The notes under the pieces were generated by a model. It ran no database searches, had not been told where the DNA came from, and saw only the letters and a list, made by a program, of their open reading frames with translations. A program made the translations under genes and the position numbers. This document shows, piece by piece, positions 50,871-61,121 of a stretch of 64,000 bases of DNA (the stretch's first letter is position 1; the number at the start of each line of letters is the position of its first letter). The stretch is from Furcasterigmium furcatum (Eukaryota; Ascomycota; Sordariomycetes; Glomerellales; Plectosphaerellaceae), in assembly GCA_001599815.1 (NCBI GenBank), contig BCIA01000006.1:498961-562960 (forward strand), written 5' to 3'.

Positions 50871-51833
50871 ATGTCTTTCAAGGCCTCCTCCGTCGCCCTC
50901 CTCGGCGCCTTCGCCGCCAAGGCCATCGCCCACGGCACCGTCCCCCAGTTCGCCACCGACGGCGAGGTCCACGGCGGATACCTCCTTGAGTACTACTACC
51001 TCAAGGAGAACGGCGGCACGCCCCCCGCCGTCGCCGCCTGGTCCGCCGAGAACCTCGACAACGGCTTCGTCGACGGCACCGGCTACCAGACCGCCGACAT
51101 CAACTGCCACATCAACTCCGCCCCCGCCGCGTCCACCGTCTCCGTCGCCGCCGGTGGCACCGTCGACTTCTTCTGGTCCGTGTGGCCCGAGAGCCACTTC
51201 GGTCCCGTCTTCACCTACGTCGCCAACTGCAACGGCGACTGCTCCGCCGCCGACAAGGAGACCCTCCAGTGGGTCAAGATCGACGAGGCCGGCATCAACC
51301 TCGAGACCCAGGTCTGGGCCGCCACCGACCTCATCAACAACAACAACACCTGGACCACCACCGTCCCCGCCTCCCTCGCCCCCGGCAACTACGTCTTCCG
51401 CCACGAGATCATCGCCATGCACGGCGCCGGATCCCTCAACGGCGCACAGAACTACCCCCAGTGCTTCAACATCGAGGTCACCGGCTCCGGCACCGAGAGC
51501 CCCGCCGGCGTCCTCGGAACCGAGCTCTACACCGCCGACCACCCCGGCATCCAGTTCAACCCCTACACCACCCTCACCAGCTACGAGATGCCCGGTCCCG
51601 CCCTGTTCGGCTCCGGCGGCAACGGCGGCGGCAACGGCACCGCCCCGGCCCCCTCGCCTGCTCCCTCTCCCGCTCCCGTCCCCTCGCCCGCGCCCCCTGC
51701 CACCCCCGGCAACGGCACCGCCCCCGTCCCTGCCCCTGAGCCGCCCGTCGAGGACGAGGAGGAGTGCCCTGCCGCCGCTCGCCGCCGTGCGCGCCGCCAC
51801 GCCCGCCGCCACGCCCGCCAGATCAGGCTGTAA
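50871..51833 (+). CDS. AA9 lytic polysaccharide monooxygenase with basic C-terminal tail
   Basis: Intronless, 320 residues. The signal peptide is residues 1-20 (ends AKAIA) and the mature protein begins with His21, the first histidine of the copper histidine brace. The second copper His is most likely His109 (WPESHFGPV). His178 (FRHEIIAMHG) and the axial Tyr195 in the Q-x-Y motif AQNYPQC complete the site, and Tyr195 would be Tyr175 in mature numbering, as in well-studied AA9 enzymes. These copper enzymes cleave cellulose or hemicellulose oxidatively with H2O2 or O2 plus a reductant. After about residue 247 a Gly/Asn then Pro/Ala/Ser-rich linker leads not to a CBM1 but to an acidic patch with one Cys and a tail of about 19 residues rich in Arg and His (ARRRARRHARRHARQIRL). 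Confidence 0.93.
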   Translation: MSFKASSVALLGAFAAKAIAHGTVPQFATDGEVHGGYLLEYYYLKENGGTPPAVAAWSAENLDNGFVDGTGYQTADINCHINSAPAASTVSVAAGGTVDFFWSVWPESHFGPVFTYVANCNGDCSAADKETLQWVKIDEAGINLETQVWAATDLINNNNTWTTTVPASLAPGNYVFRHEIIAMHGAGSLNGAQNYPQCFNIEVTGSGTESPAGVLGTELYTADHPGIQFNPYTTLTSYEMPGPALFGSGGNGGGNGTAPAPSPAPSPAPVPSPAPPATPGNGTAPVPAPEPPVEDEEECPAAARRRARRHARRHARQIRL

Positions 51834-52103
51834 GCGTCCCGCGGGAGCGATGTACGATGACGAGATTTTGCCTTCTGGATGTACCTATTAGATGCGAAGA
51901 TGTACCTAGCTAGCCAACACGGAATGTGTGTGCACGATACCTGCCTCGTTGTGATGTGACCTGGCGCACCGTGATGACGAGGGGAGGGAAATGCTCTTGT
52001 TCAAAACCATGTACTACGAATGTGAACGTCAGCCAGCGAGCCATGCTGCTTCCTCCGTCTTATGCGGCACTGCAAGGCAGATGATGATGCTACCGTCCCG
52101 AGC
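51834..52103. other. Convergent intergenic region
   Basis: 270 bp between the AA9 stop and the S33 peptidase stop. Nothing further seen. Confidence 0.5.
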
Positions 52104-54282
52104 TCAGAAGCTCATCAGGTCGATGAGGCTCTCTCTCCCATCCATCGTCTCGGGGCCCGAGTCCGTACGCAAACCCCCAATGGTGGGAAGTTCAATGCCC
52201 TTGCACGTCTCATTCCCATATGGCATGGTACCGTTCTCCAAATACGCCTGCACATGCTGATGGATGCAAGGGCTGGCGAGCGTCGCGTCGTGCTTGGGAC
52301 TGTTAGCAGGCATAGACCTCTGGTCATGAAGATCGGGGACCGCTTACCCCGTGTTCGTCGAGGAACACGACCTTGGATCCCGGGAAGAGCTCCGAGTTGC
52401 GCGTGGCACCAGACCTCGGCGTCTGGGAGTCCCAGGCGTTGAGGAAGAGGATTGGGAAGCTGGTGTTGCCGCCGAAGGGGCCTGGACACGCTGTCAGTCA
52501 CCTTTCCAGCCCTCTGTAACCGGGGCGAACACACCCAAGAACTGGTTCTCCGGCCGCACGAGATTCCCAGTGCATTCGATCATGCGCATGACGTCCATGC
52601 TCCCCACGACCGTGCGGTTCTGGGCCTCCTTCAACAGCTCGAAGATCTCCTCGGGGTCATCCGGCCCCGGCGGCTGGTCCATGCAACGCGTCATGTAGTC
52701 CGACAACAATGTGCGGGAAGTCCAGCGGTCCGGATCATTGCGGTCGAGCGGCGTCGTATCGAGGAGATCGGCGTCGAGGTTTCTCGTCGGATCCCACTGG
52801 GACTCATCCGTGGCCGCGTCGCCAGCCTCCAGGGACGCCAAACGTCCTGCGATTGAAAACCACCACGAGGGCAGGTAGGCGCCTATGATGGCATTGATGG
52901 CAAGGGACGTGAGGACGTGATGATTCGCCACGTCTGGGAGGTCTCTCCTGTTAAAGTGTATGCGTGGGTTCAGACGAAGATCCTCCCTGAGATTGTCCCA
53001 GCGGGCCTGTATGGCTTCAGGGGTCGGCTCGTGGAAGGGGCACGACTCGTCCGCCGCACACAGCTCGAGAAGATGGTTCCATATTCTGGGAACGTCTTCA
53101 AAGTCATGGGTGCGATCGGTGCCGACCCATCGACGCAGGTCGACATTCGCTAAAACAATCACCCATGTCAGTCATGATCGGCGCGAAGAGTTCAATGTGA
53201 TTTGAGCGCGACTGACCTTCACTCACGAATCGTTCGATGCGATGAGGGAACAGGGTCGCATAATAGCCACCTAGAGCACTTCCCCAGCTGAAGCCCCAGA
53301 AGCGAATCTTCTCGAGGCCCAAGGCCTCGCGTATGCTGTCGACATCACGAGCGTGGGTTGCGGTGTTGAGGGTGGGAAGGAGGCCGGAATCATCCATCAT
53401 GTCTCGGCATAGATTGGACTCGATGCGCCAACGCGCCAGGAGCTGGGCGATCCATGCTGGGGAGTCCATGAAATCGGGCGCATAGCCATCCTGCAGAACC
53501 ATCTGTTCCCAAGCGGCCCTGCGCTGGCGGTTGGCCCAGCATTCCAGGCGTGGCGTAGATCGTGCCACTGCGACAGCACAAGTTAGTTCTCAGTCAGCAG
53601 AATGTGCCGTAGAAACGCAACTCACGCCCTCTAGTATCCCAGCTGATGATGTCCTTTGCAGGTCTTAGCATGCGTAACAGAGACGAGGGAAGCCCTGTGT
53701 CGCGGATCACGTACATGGGTGCCGTTGAGCCTGTGCATCAGCAGTTCAGGCATGAAGGCGATTTGATTAACGCCACTGCCTCCTGGTCCCTAGATACCCA
53801 TTAGTGACGGGGAAGAGCCTGGCAGGGTCGTGTTCCTCACTCCAGGGTTGAAGAGGATAGGCCCGTGGTAGTTCTCTGTGTTTGTGGCATTCACACGGAT
53901 AATGGCGAGTGTGACTGTTTTGTTCGACGACGGGTCATCGTGGTGCATAGGGACCTTGATTTGATTACTTAATCGGGCGAACCGATGAAATTAGTTCGCA
54001 AGGACCATACCTCCAGCCGAGCGCAGTCACGCGTCTCGTCGTAGCAGCGCTCCCATTTGATAGATGTTGAGGGTTGGAACTAGATACGGCTCCTCGTCAG
54101 AATCGGGGGCATCAGGGGACCAGGTCACCGACTTGAGCCCAGGATTCATCCATTTGTCCCGGAAACTGTCTCTTATGTAGGGCTCCCTGGCGAAAAGGAT
54201 CGATGAGAGAACCGGCGGCGGCATGGGCGAGACATGCCATTGGCAGTGCTGCTCTGAGCATCTTGCCCAGAGACGAGTTCAT
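52104..54282 (-). CDS. Secreted S33 alpha/beta-hydrolase, TAP-like peptidase
   Basis: Nine exons: 54282-54133, 54079-54011, 53954-53841, 53789-53715, 53653-53626, 53567-53217, 53149-52535, 52481-52348 and 52292-52104; introns 51-67 bp; 574 residues with every phase matching. The first donor (GTCGGT) is weak, so the first junction is least sure. Signal peptide within the first 25 residues (LPMACLAHAAAG). Family marks: IKWERCYDETRDCARLEVP, the oxyanion block NPGGPGGSG across the exon 3/4 junction near 109-117, DIISWDTRGL, the nucleophile Ser239 in GFSWGS, Asp in LNAWDSQTP and His in LDEHGHDATLA at the exon 8/9 junction. This is the tripeptidyl-aminopeptidase-like branch (with the TAP C-terminal domain), which releases N-terminal peptides outside the cell. 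Nine small exons is unusual in this window. Confidence 0.88.
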
Positions 54283-56141
54283 GGCTGTCAAACAAATAGA
54301 GGGCTGACTTCAATGATGATCACACTTTCGGGGTACCACGCTCATCATCTAAGCCCATGACACCTTTTATACTGAAGCCAAGTACTCTCTTGGACCTGGG
54401 CAAAACACCAGACTCTGTACTGTGCGTATCTACTGTCTGGAACCATGCGATGCAATTTACAAGGGCGGATCCTCCAACACCCCAGCATCTGAGGCTGTGC
54501 ATAAGCGTTTGTACCTTTGGCAGTAGCCGAAAGGGAGCGGCGCAGCGGATGGATCCAACCATGATGCAGCAGCACTCCCCATTGTGACATATGCCGAGGT
54601 GCCAGACGCCTGCTGACAAGCCCCGGATTGAGGCCAGAGAGTCGGGATTCCTTCCAGACCAGCACCCCGCTTCCGAGCCCCGGCCGAACCATGCAAATCG
54701 GGCGACACCAAGACGGGCCAAGACGCGGAGTTGAAGATTCCGCCGGGTAAAAGACGGAGATCGTCATGGAGTCCTGCTTCAATCGGGACACCCTGGCTAC
54801 CTCAAAGACAAACTCACGGCCTGTGTTGATGGCTGTCCCGCTGGGATGACAGTTCTGCCTGGCAATCAGCCATGGCGGCGACAAGGAAGGGAGAGGAGGC
54901 CTCCGCCGTTCGATTACACGAGACCAAAGCCCGTAGAATCTGGAGATTTGTAAGTTCTCTTTCTTGGCGGAACGTCAGATGGTTGAGATGATCTCTTTCT
55001 TAACTAAACTGAGAATGTTGGAGTTGACCCTGTGTCAATAAGATGTCATCTCTACCCTGAGAAGTTAAGAGAGAGGCCATTTCGATTTTTCTGTTTGATT
55101 TCTGGAGTCAAGACAGGACTATCAGATGGACTTCGAGCAGCCATGAAGCAGTCCTATCTGGACGGCAACAGAGCTGACCCGGCGCTTCCTGAGCGGAGAG
55201 TGTTGACCGCATCGGGGACATCGGTTGCACTCTAGCCAGTCAATTTCAAGCCGGGTATTCAGGGGAGAGCCTATTCTATGGTTCGGAGGACATGGGTAGA
55301 TCAATATCTTCAGCGGAACTTGATTCCTCTTTTGGGGAGACCGTGGCTGTGCATCTTCGAGTCCTGGTCTCGGTATTCCTCGGAGCCCGCTCTCTACCCC
55401 ATTCTCTTGGGTTCTCAATTGCGGGGTATTCATGGAGAGCATATTGGCCGCAAGGAGAGGAAGCTTCTCGGTACAAACATCTCTGTAGGAAGGTTGGGGT
55501 TTCGAATAGCTGCCGCATGTCCATACAAGCAATCAACAGGATCGAGATGGTTGAGGCCGCCAATGTGGTACTCCGCTGGTCAATTGCATGACTCAACCAT
55601 CCATTTAAACAGTCGGTTCTTTGATGGAGAAGAATGGGATATGCCTTGTAGGAGGGTTGATGGTTCTCTTTCGCTTTTGAAGCTGTTAGGACAAAGTCCT
55701 TGATGCCTGAGATCAAAGATCTCGACTGACTATGTACCAAGATTTAGGTTATCCCAAGAAAGCTAGCTCACATGACCCATTGACCTTTTATATGAACGAA
55801 ATGAGAAATTTTCGTGGTGTTTGAACGTTGTTACCGTTCCAACTCTCGCTGGGAGGAGTGTCTGTGTTGACTCAGCCAGCTTCCAGCATGTGGTGAACAG
55901 GGGCAGCAGGTGGGGCTTATCGACACGTGATCCACGTCACAGAGGGTCCGATAAGGAGCTCCCTCAGAAAAGGTGTCCTCTCTTTGACGCCAGCATCAAG
56001 GTCGAGTTCAACACCACCACCAACACCCGTCGACCCAAAAGCCCAATTCAACCCCCCGGCGTCGGCTCCAACCTCGAAACTCCAGACATACATACCACCA
56101 AAACCTCACCACAGCCAGGAGCCCCCGCCCCCACCGAAACC
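54283..56141. other. Divergent intergenic region (1.9 kb), lower GC
   Basis: Between the S33 peptidase (minus) and SEC72 (plus). The part from about 54950 to 55820 is clearly more AT-rich than its surroundings. No ORF shows motifs. The last 150 bp are CA/CC-rich leader of SEC72. Confidence 0.5.
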
Positions 56142-56762
56142 ATGGCGTCCCTCACGCACTTCGACGCCCTCCCCCTCCAGATCGACCCCCAGTCCAAGGC
56201 CATCTCCGCCACGACCTCCTCGCGCGCCCTCGCCGCCGAGCTCGCCGAGCTCAACGCCCTCCACCGCTCCCTCCTGTCCCTCGAGACGCCCCACGGCATC
56301 CCCCCGCCGCCCGTCCCCGTCAACCCCAAGCGCTCCGCCCAGGTCTCCAAGCTCCGCGACAGCGGCAACGCCGAGTTCCGCAAGGGCAAGTTCCCCGACG
56401 CCATCAAGTTCTACACCCTCGGCCTGCAGATGGCCCTCGCCCGCCCCACGTGGGAGCCCAACCAGCTCGTGCGCGAGGAGGTCAGCAACCTCTACGCGAA
56501 CCGCGCCCAGTCGCACATGGCCCTGACGCAGTGGGCCGAGGGCGCCGTCGACGCCGAGGCGAGCGTCGAGGCGAAGCGCGTCGGCAACGCGAAGGCCTGG
56601 TGGCGCCGCGGACGCTGCCTGCTCGAGATGGGCCGGCTGCCCGAGGCGAGGGACTGGGTCAAGCGCGCCCTTGAGCTCGAGGGCGAGGAGGCAGAGCTCG
56701 TCGCGCTGCTCAAGGAGATCGAGGGCAAGATCGACAAGACGGCCGCTGCGGCGAAGGCTTAG
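56142..56762 (+). CDS. SEC72: Sec72, TPR subunit of the ER post-translational translocon
   Basis: Intronless, 206 residues from the ATG at 56142 (ACCATGG); longer upstream frames are leader. The N-terminal part (LPLQIDPQSKAISATTS, LAELNALHRSLLSL, PPPPVPVNPKR) and the TPR region (KLRDSGNAEFRKGKFPDAI, NLYANRAQSHMAL, AKAWWRRGRCLLEMGR) match the fungal Sec72 pattern as I know it. Sec72 sits on the cytosolic face of the ER with Sec62/63/71 and receives Hsp70 carrying precursor proteins. The annotated stop is TAG at 56760-56762, but a further 40 coding-like codons follow in the same frame up to TGA at 56883-56885, rich in Lys/Arg (KKLKKRKRKAKK). Without the TAG the protein would have a basic tail. 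Confidence 0.82.
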   Translation: MASLTHFDALPLQIDPQSKAISATTSSRALAAELAELNALHRSLLSLETPHGIPPPPVPVNPKRSAQVSKLRDSGNAEFRKGKFPDAIKFYTLGLQMALARPTWEPNQLVREEVSNLYANRAQSHMALTQWAEGAVDAEASVEAKRVGNAKAWWRRGRCLLEMGRLPEARDWVKRALELEGEEAELVALLKEIEGKIDKTAAAAKA

Positions 56763-56885
56763 AGGGCTGAGCACGCGCAGGCTGACGATGTGCGGGAGGA
56801 CGCGGGCCTTGATGCGAAGGGGCAGAAGAAGTTGAAGAAGCGCAAGCGCAAGGCAAAGAAGGCCAGCGGCGACAAGGCGCTCTGA
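56763..56885 (+). other. In-frame coding-like extension beyond the SEC72 stop
   Basis: Forty codons after TAG, ending at TGA: about a dozen mixed acidic residues (RAEHAQADDVRED), then a dense basic stretch (QKKLKKRKRKAKK). Composition and lack of further stops suggest it was, or is in relatives, part of the protein. A single C-to-T change (CAG to TAG) would explain the stop. Confidence 0.5.
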
Positions 56886-57573
56886 AGGGGCGGAGGGCTT
56901 TGCGTGGACAGAATATGATACCACCAGTGATACTGGGGCCATGCCCCGTTGCAGAGGTTTCGATTCACGCGAGATACGGAGCATAGGCCTAGACGGCGGT
57001 GATATGACTCGGCATGGGCGTCGAGACGACAAGCGACATGAAAGCACCGGGATTCGGTCACAGCGGCGTCAAGGAAAATTTGGTTTCTTTCTTTCACCCT
57101 CTCTCTAATACAAGATGCGGAGCAGCGATGCCCGAGATCTCTCAAGTCATACGTGCCGCATCCCGTGACCCCGTTGCCTCCCTTCTCGATGCCCTGGTCC
57201 CGATGTAAAAGAAGTCCGGGGCTGTCGTCGCCCCGCCGAACGAAAAATCGCAAGCCATGTCCGAGTCCCGATGAGTGAAGAAAAATTGCCCCGTCGCCGT
57301 GTTGGAGCCCCCGTGTGTCCGCAGGATTATGGCGCCTCCCTGCTGTCGCTCCTCCCCTGAAAATGTGTCCGTTGAATGCGTCCTTGGTGTGCCATTTCTG
57401 GCGGGTTTTGCCCGACAGTTCATCTGGTGCCGAGGCGGGGTGTGTACCGGCGTTTCGAGCGTCTCTCCCCTCCAGCGCTGGTGGTGGCGTGTGCCAATGC
57501 GGCTCGCTGTCCAGCCGATCGATTGAAATGTCTTCGACGTGGGAATCACGCCACGTCGGTGCCGTTCTCCCGT
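56886..57573. other. Convergent intergenic region
   Basis: About 0.7 kb between SEC72 and the small minus-strand gene. No supported gene. Confidence 0.5.
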
Positions 57574-58128
57574 CTACGCCTCCTGCTTCTCGTTCACGAT
57601 GTCCTCCTCCTCGGTGTCCTCGTCCTTGGCGGCCACGGGGGGCGAGCGGCGGCGCATGACGGCGTCCTGGCCGGTCATGCGCCTGTCGAGGGCGCGCTCG
57701 AGCTTGGCGCCGAGGGCGAGCTTGCTCATGTTGGCGCTCTTCTCCTCGGTGAGGGTGACGCGCTGGCTGGCGAGGGCCTTGTTCTCCATGCGGTCGAGGC
57801 CGGTCTGGATGTCGCTGATCTCGGCGGTAGCCGAGTCGGAGGTGAGGACGGTGGGTGCCATGCTGTAGGTGCTGTAGCGGACGGAGGTGCGGGCCTGTGG
57901 AGGGAGACGCGGGTTAGGCTTTCGTTTTGAGGGAGTCAAGAGAGTGTTCGGTGGAGCGGAGGAGTTGGGAAGAGTGGAACGAGATGCAGAGGAATGGCGA
58001 CCGAGACCTAGGGATGGGCTTGTCTCGGGGCGCGTGCGGTCGGGGTGTCGGGGGACGTTTATGGAGGAGGGAGGACAACATACCGAGGGGGCCATGATGG
58101 GGCGCTCAGATTCCAGGGAAGCGGGCAT
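57574..58128 (-). CDS. Small conserved-looking protein (121 residues), function unknown
   Basis: Two exons, 58128-58084 and 57894-57574, with a 189-bp intron (GTATGT...CCACAG), phase 0. The protein is hydrophilic and mostly helical: DIQTGLDRMENKALASQRV followed by KLALGAKLERALDRRMTGQD, ending in an acidic tail (KDEDTEEED). No signal peptide or membrane helix. The frame through the intron stays open and gives a much longer artificial ORF, but the splice signals and the change in composition favour splicing. I do not recognise a named family. Confidence 0.68.
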   Translation of the reverse strand: MPASLESERPIMAPSVCCPPSSINVPRHPDRTRPETSPSLGLGRHSSASRSTLPNSSAPPNTLLTPSKRKPNPRLPPQARTSVRYSTYSMAPTVLTSDSATAEISDIQTGLDRMENKALASQRVTLTEEKSANMSKLALGAKLERALDRRMTGQDAVMRRRSPPVAAKDEDTEEEDIVNEKQEA

Positions 58129-60053
58129 TGTGACGACGGCGGGCGGGCGGACGGACGGACGATGTGACGAGGCAGTGGTTGGGATGATGGAGAGAGGACC
58201 AAGAGCCAGGAGATGCAGACGCTTGGTGTGCCTGATTCTTTGAGCGGCGGCAGAGACGGGTGGATGGGCAAATGCAGAATCAGGGGTCGGTCCCTGCTGA
58301 GCAGCGAATGGACGATAATGAGAAGGATGCGAGATGTGAGGTCGTCGTTTCGTATCGCTGGGGCTGGGGGTGCTGAGATCGCCGGGATGTTCGTGCTTTC
58401 GCGGATAAATGAGCTGTTGCTGGTCGGCAGTGGAGAAGCGACCGGGAGAAACGAAGACTGGGGTGGTGGGCGGCTTTTGTCGAGGGGGTCGTACTCTGTC
58501 GGGAGAGATGTGAAGAGGAGGAGGAGAGGAAGATGGGAGGATGCGTCGTGGTTTGACGATTGACACAGCTGGATGCGGAGGAAATGCAGGAGCAAGCAAG
58601 CGGAAGGGACGACCTCGGGCGACGTGGACCTCGTGGCGCGTGGCTGTCACGCCGTCGGGTTCCAGCGGGTGCCATCCCCCAGTTCGTTAGGCCTGGCCCC
58701 CGAGCAAAGTCAATGACTGCGGGCTGCCTAACTGCTGAGGCCGGGGGTAAGAGGGGAGCCGTGGGGGGGGGGGGGGGGAGGGGAGGTACTCTCCTAACAG
58801 ATTGCCCAAGCTCAGGCGTGCCTGCATCATATCGGGAGACCTTCTCCGCTCAGCTTCCAGGTTGTCTCAGCTGCAAGGTACGCCCCGAGGTCCAGAAACG
58901 CCTCCTGCAGCCCCTATCTCTGGTCCTCTCCTTTTCCTCTCTCTCTCACTCTCAACACGCACGGTTGAAAAGCTGCATGGCTCTAACGGTTTTCTGTCAT
59001 GGCGGATACATGCAGAAGTGGCCGAGCCGTGTTTCCAGGTCCATCCCGACAAAAAAACTCAAATACACACACAGCAATCAGTTTCTCGCCGATCCCAGCC
59101 AGGCGGACGGTCATCTCGCCATGCAGATCAGGGGCGTCGACACCCTGAAATCCCTCCGCGCCCCTTGTTGCAGCCGGGCACCCAGCCCAGCTGCCACGGA
59201 CACGTGGACCCCCAAGGGTCGGTCGGTCGGCTCGGTCGGTAGTTGAGGCAACCTCAATTCTCCCTGGAAACGGCGATCTGCGATTGTCTTTCTCGTTTCG
59301 TTTCCCCCGTCATCGTCCAGTCCCTCGGATCATGAGGACCAAGGGGCGAGTCAGGATGCCAGGCGCGCGCTGAAGCCAGCGAAAGCTTCCTGCAGCCATC
59401 ACCTCACATCGGACCACCTCGAGGAGGCTAATCGCACTAACAGCGCCGCCCTCCCTCCATCCTTGTGAATCGCTGTCGCGACGGGTTTAGCGGCCCTGTA
59501 CGGGACGGCTGTGGTGCGTGCTCAGCACGTGGCAGACGCCGCGGCGCAGCCCAGATGGTCGGACGGCACGGCTTGACGGCGCCTCATGGCTCTGCGAACG
59601 GATGGTGGTCCCCATCACGACGGTTGGGAGACCAAGTGGGTGTCCAGGGCTGAACTATCTGGCGACGAATGAGTCCAGCCTGTCATTTGGGATGTCATCG
59701 GCTTGATTCATTGCAGCTGTATTTAGCCGACAATTATCTCCCATGAGCGGACAAGGACAAAACAGTCCATTGTCCTGGTTGGCACGAGCGGAGCTGGATG
59801 TTTGAAACGCGATGACGCCCATATCAGACTCGACGTTGGCGGCCGCCTTTGGTCAATGGCCGCAGACAATGGATGGATGTCAAAGAGGAAGTTGAACCAG
59901 GCGCCCACACTGTGACAGCGACCAAGGACAAAGCCAACACTTGGTGGTAGTTCTTCTCATGGAATCAGCAAAGGGCCATCCCCAGGGCAGCCGCCCTCAG
60001 CTTCATCAAGCGCCGGCGAAGACGTCAGCTTTCAGCGCCCATCGCACACCATC
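58129..60053. other. Intergenic region (1.9 kb) with a G16 run
   Basis: No gene supported. Contains an uninterrupted run of 16 G at 58763-58778. ORFs near 58560-59246 overlap in several frames and have no motifs. Confidence 0.5.
58763..58778 (+). repeat. Poly-G tract, 16 bases
   Basis: Sixteen consecutive G, followed by AGGGG and AGG. Could form a G-quadruplex or be a sequencing-sensitive homopolymer of uncertain length. Confidence 0.9.
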
Positions 60054-60632
60054 ATGAATGACCCAGTTGCGAAACCGCGCACCCGCAGCTCTCATGCGAG
60101 GCTCTCCTGGGCTTCTCAAGATACCCTGGGGGATGCTGCTTTGGGTCGAGGTCCAGGTACGTGAGTCTTGTAGTCCACATTGTGCCAACTATCCCACCTC
60201 TTCCACCAATTCCACTACTTCCACTACTTCGCAGACAGATCAGGAACGCCCAGGACTTCGCGAGAGAGCAGTCAGTCGCCTTGAGGGACCAGTTGCGCGG
60301 GCAATGGGCAGCACATCAGAGCCCGGCCTCCTCGCTCACAGGGCCAACCTCTCGCTGCGACTCGGGTGGAGGCGGACGAGGATGAGGACGATGAAGACGA
60401 CGACGCAGGCTTTTGGGCAATACAAAAACCATGACGGCTCACGTCATCTAAGCGCGAGCGCAGACCGTCCCAGCCGAAGGCCCTGATACAGGCCCAGCCG
60501 TCGAGACCCTTCCCCGTGGCCGCCGATATCCGGGAAGATTTCGTCAACTCTAGCAGACACAAGGTCAAGGTCGTCCCATGGCTCGGCGAAGTCCTTTGGA
60601 CGAAGGACGCGAAGACAGCGACGTGGTGGTGA
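60054..60632 (+). pseudogene. Decayed protein gene with in-frame TGAs
   Basis: A first exon from the ATG at 60054 (MNDPVAKPRTRSSHARLS...) to 60156, then a good intron 60157-60234 (GTACGTGAG...CGCAG). In the joined frame, coding-like sequence runs to 60632 but is broken by TGA at 60282-60284 and at 60432-60434. After the second TGA the frame is strongly protein-like (KRERRPSQPKALIQAQPSRP; DIREDFVNSSRHKVKVVPWL; ends TATWW-stop), and an acidic run (EADEDEDDEDDDAG) lies before it. In the first 100 bp of exon 2 a different frame (IRNAQDFAREQSVALRDQL) looks better, so a frameshift is also likely. Both TGAs would be CGA before one C-to-T change. No family recognised. Confidence 0.5.
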
Positions 60633-61121
60633 AGGTGTCTAGGTGACAAGTAGAGTCCCCTAGGTAGTGTAAGGGTGGGGAGACTGCCGTGGCTTACCAA
60701 CCTGAATTTGCCGAAGCAGATAAGATACTCACTTATCTAAAACTGCCGATGGTGGTTGAGGCCATCTCTGCGGGCGCAGAGTTCCCCGAATTTCCCGAAT
60801 CAACTTCACATCACGCCGCAAGTACCATCGGCAAATGGCACACCCGCGAGGGTATGGCTTTGATAACCCGGGAGCTTGGGAGCTCAAATGTTTAGTTACA
60901 TGGCTGTCGATAATTGACTAATTCCGACTCTGGGACTCGCTGTTCAAAAGTGGGTGGTGGAAAGATGGGGGCGCGTCAGAGCCCGGCCAGACGTGGCAAG
61001 TGATTGTCAGAATATAGGGGGAAAGAAGCTGCCTTGTGCTTGAGAGCAGTCTTGCTTGGCTCACAAGTGTCTATTCTCGATACTCCCACGATCTGTTTCG
61101 TCCAATAGATCCTCTCTCACA
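60633..61121. other. Intergenic region upstream of cytochrome b5
   Basis: About 0.5 kb. A 68-codon ORF at 60689-60895 is not supported by anything else. Confidence 0.4.

Noticed and set aside
50787..51812. 341-codon minus ORF
   Set aside because: Gly/Val/Asp-rich mirror of the AA9 gene.
54950..55820. AT-richer segment as a RIP-mutated transposon
   Set aside because: Composition shift is modest, no terminal repeats and no degraded transposon ORF could be seen; a RIP index would decide.
56763..56885. Idea that the SEC72 tail encodes a readthrough peroxisomal signal
   Set aside because: The tail ends DKAL, not a PTS1 tripeptide, and TAG-AGG is not the known UGA-CUA readthrough context.
57574..58650. 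358-codon unspliced minus ORF
   Set aside because: Includes a 189-bp GTATGT...CCACAG intron and Pro/Ser-rich upstream sequence; the spliced 121-residue protein is more plausible.
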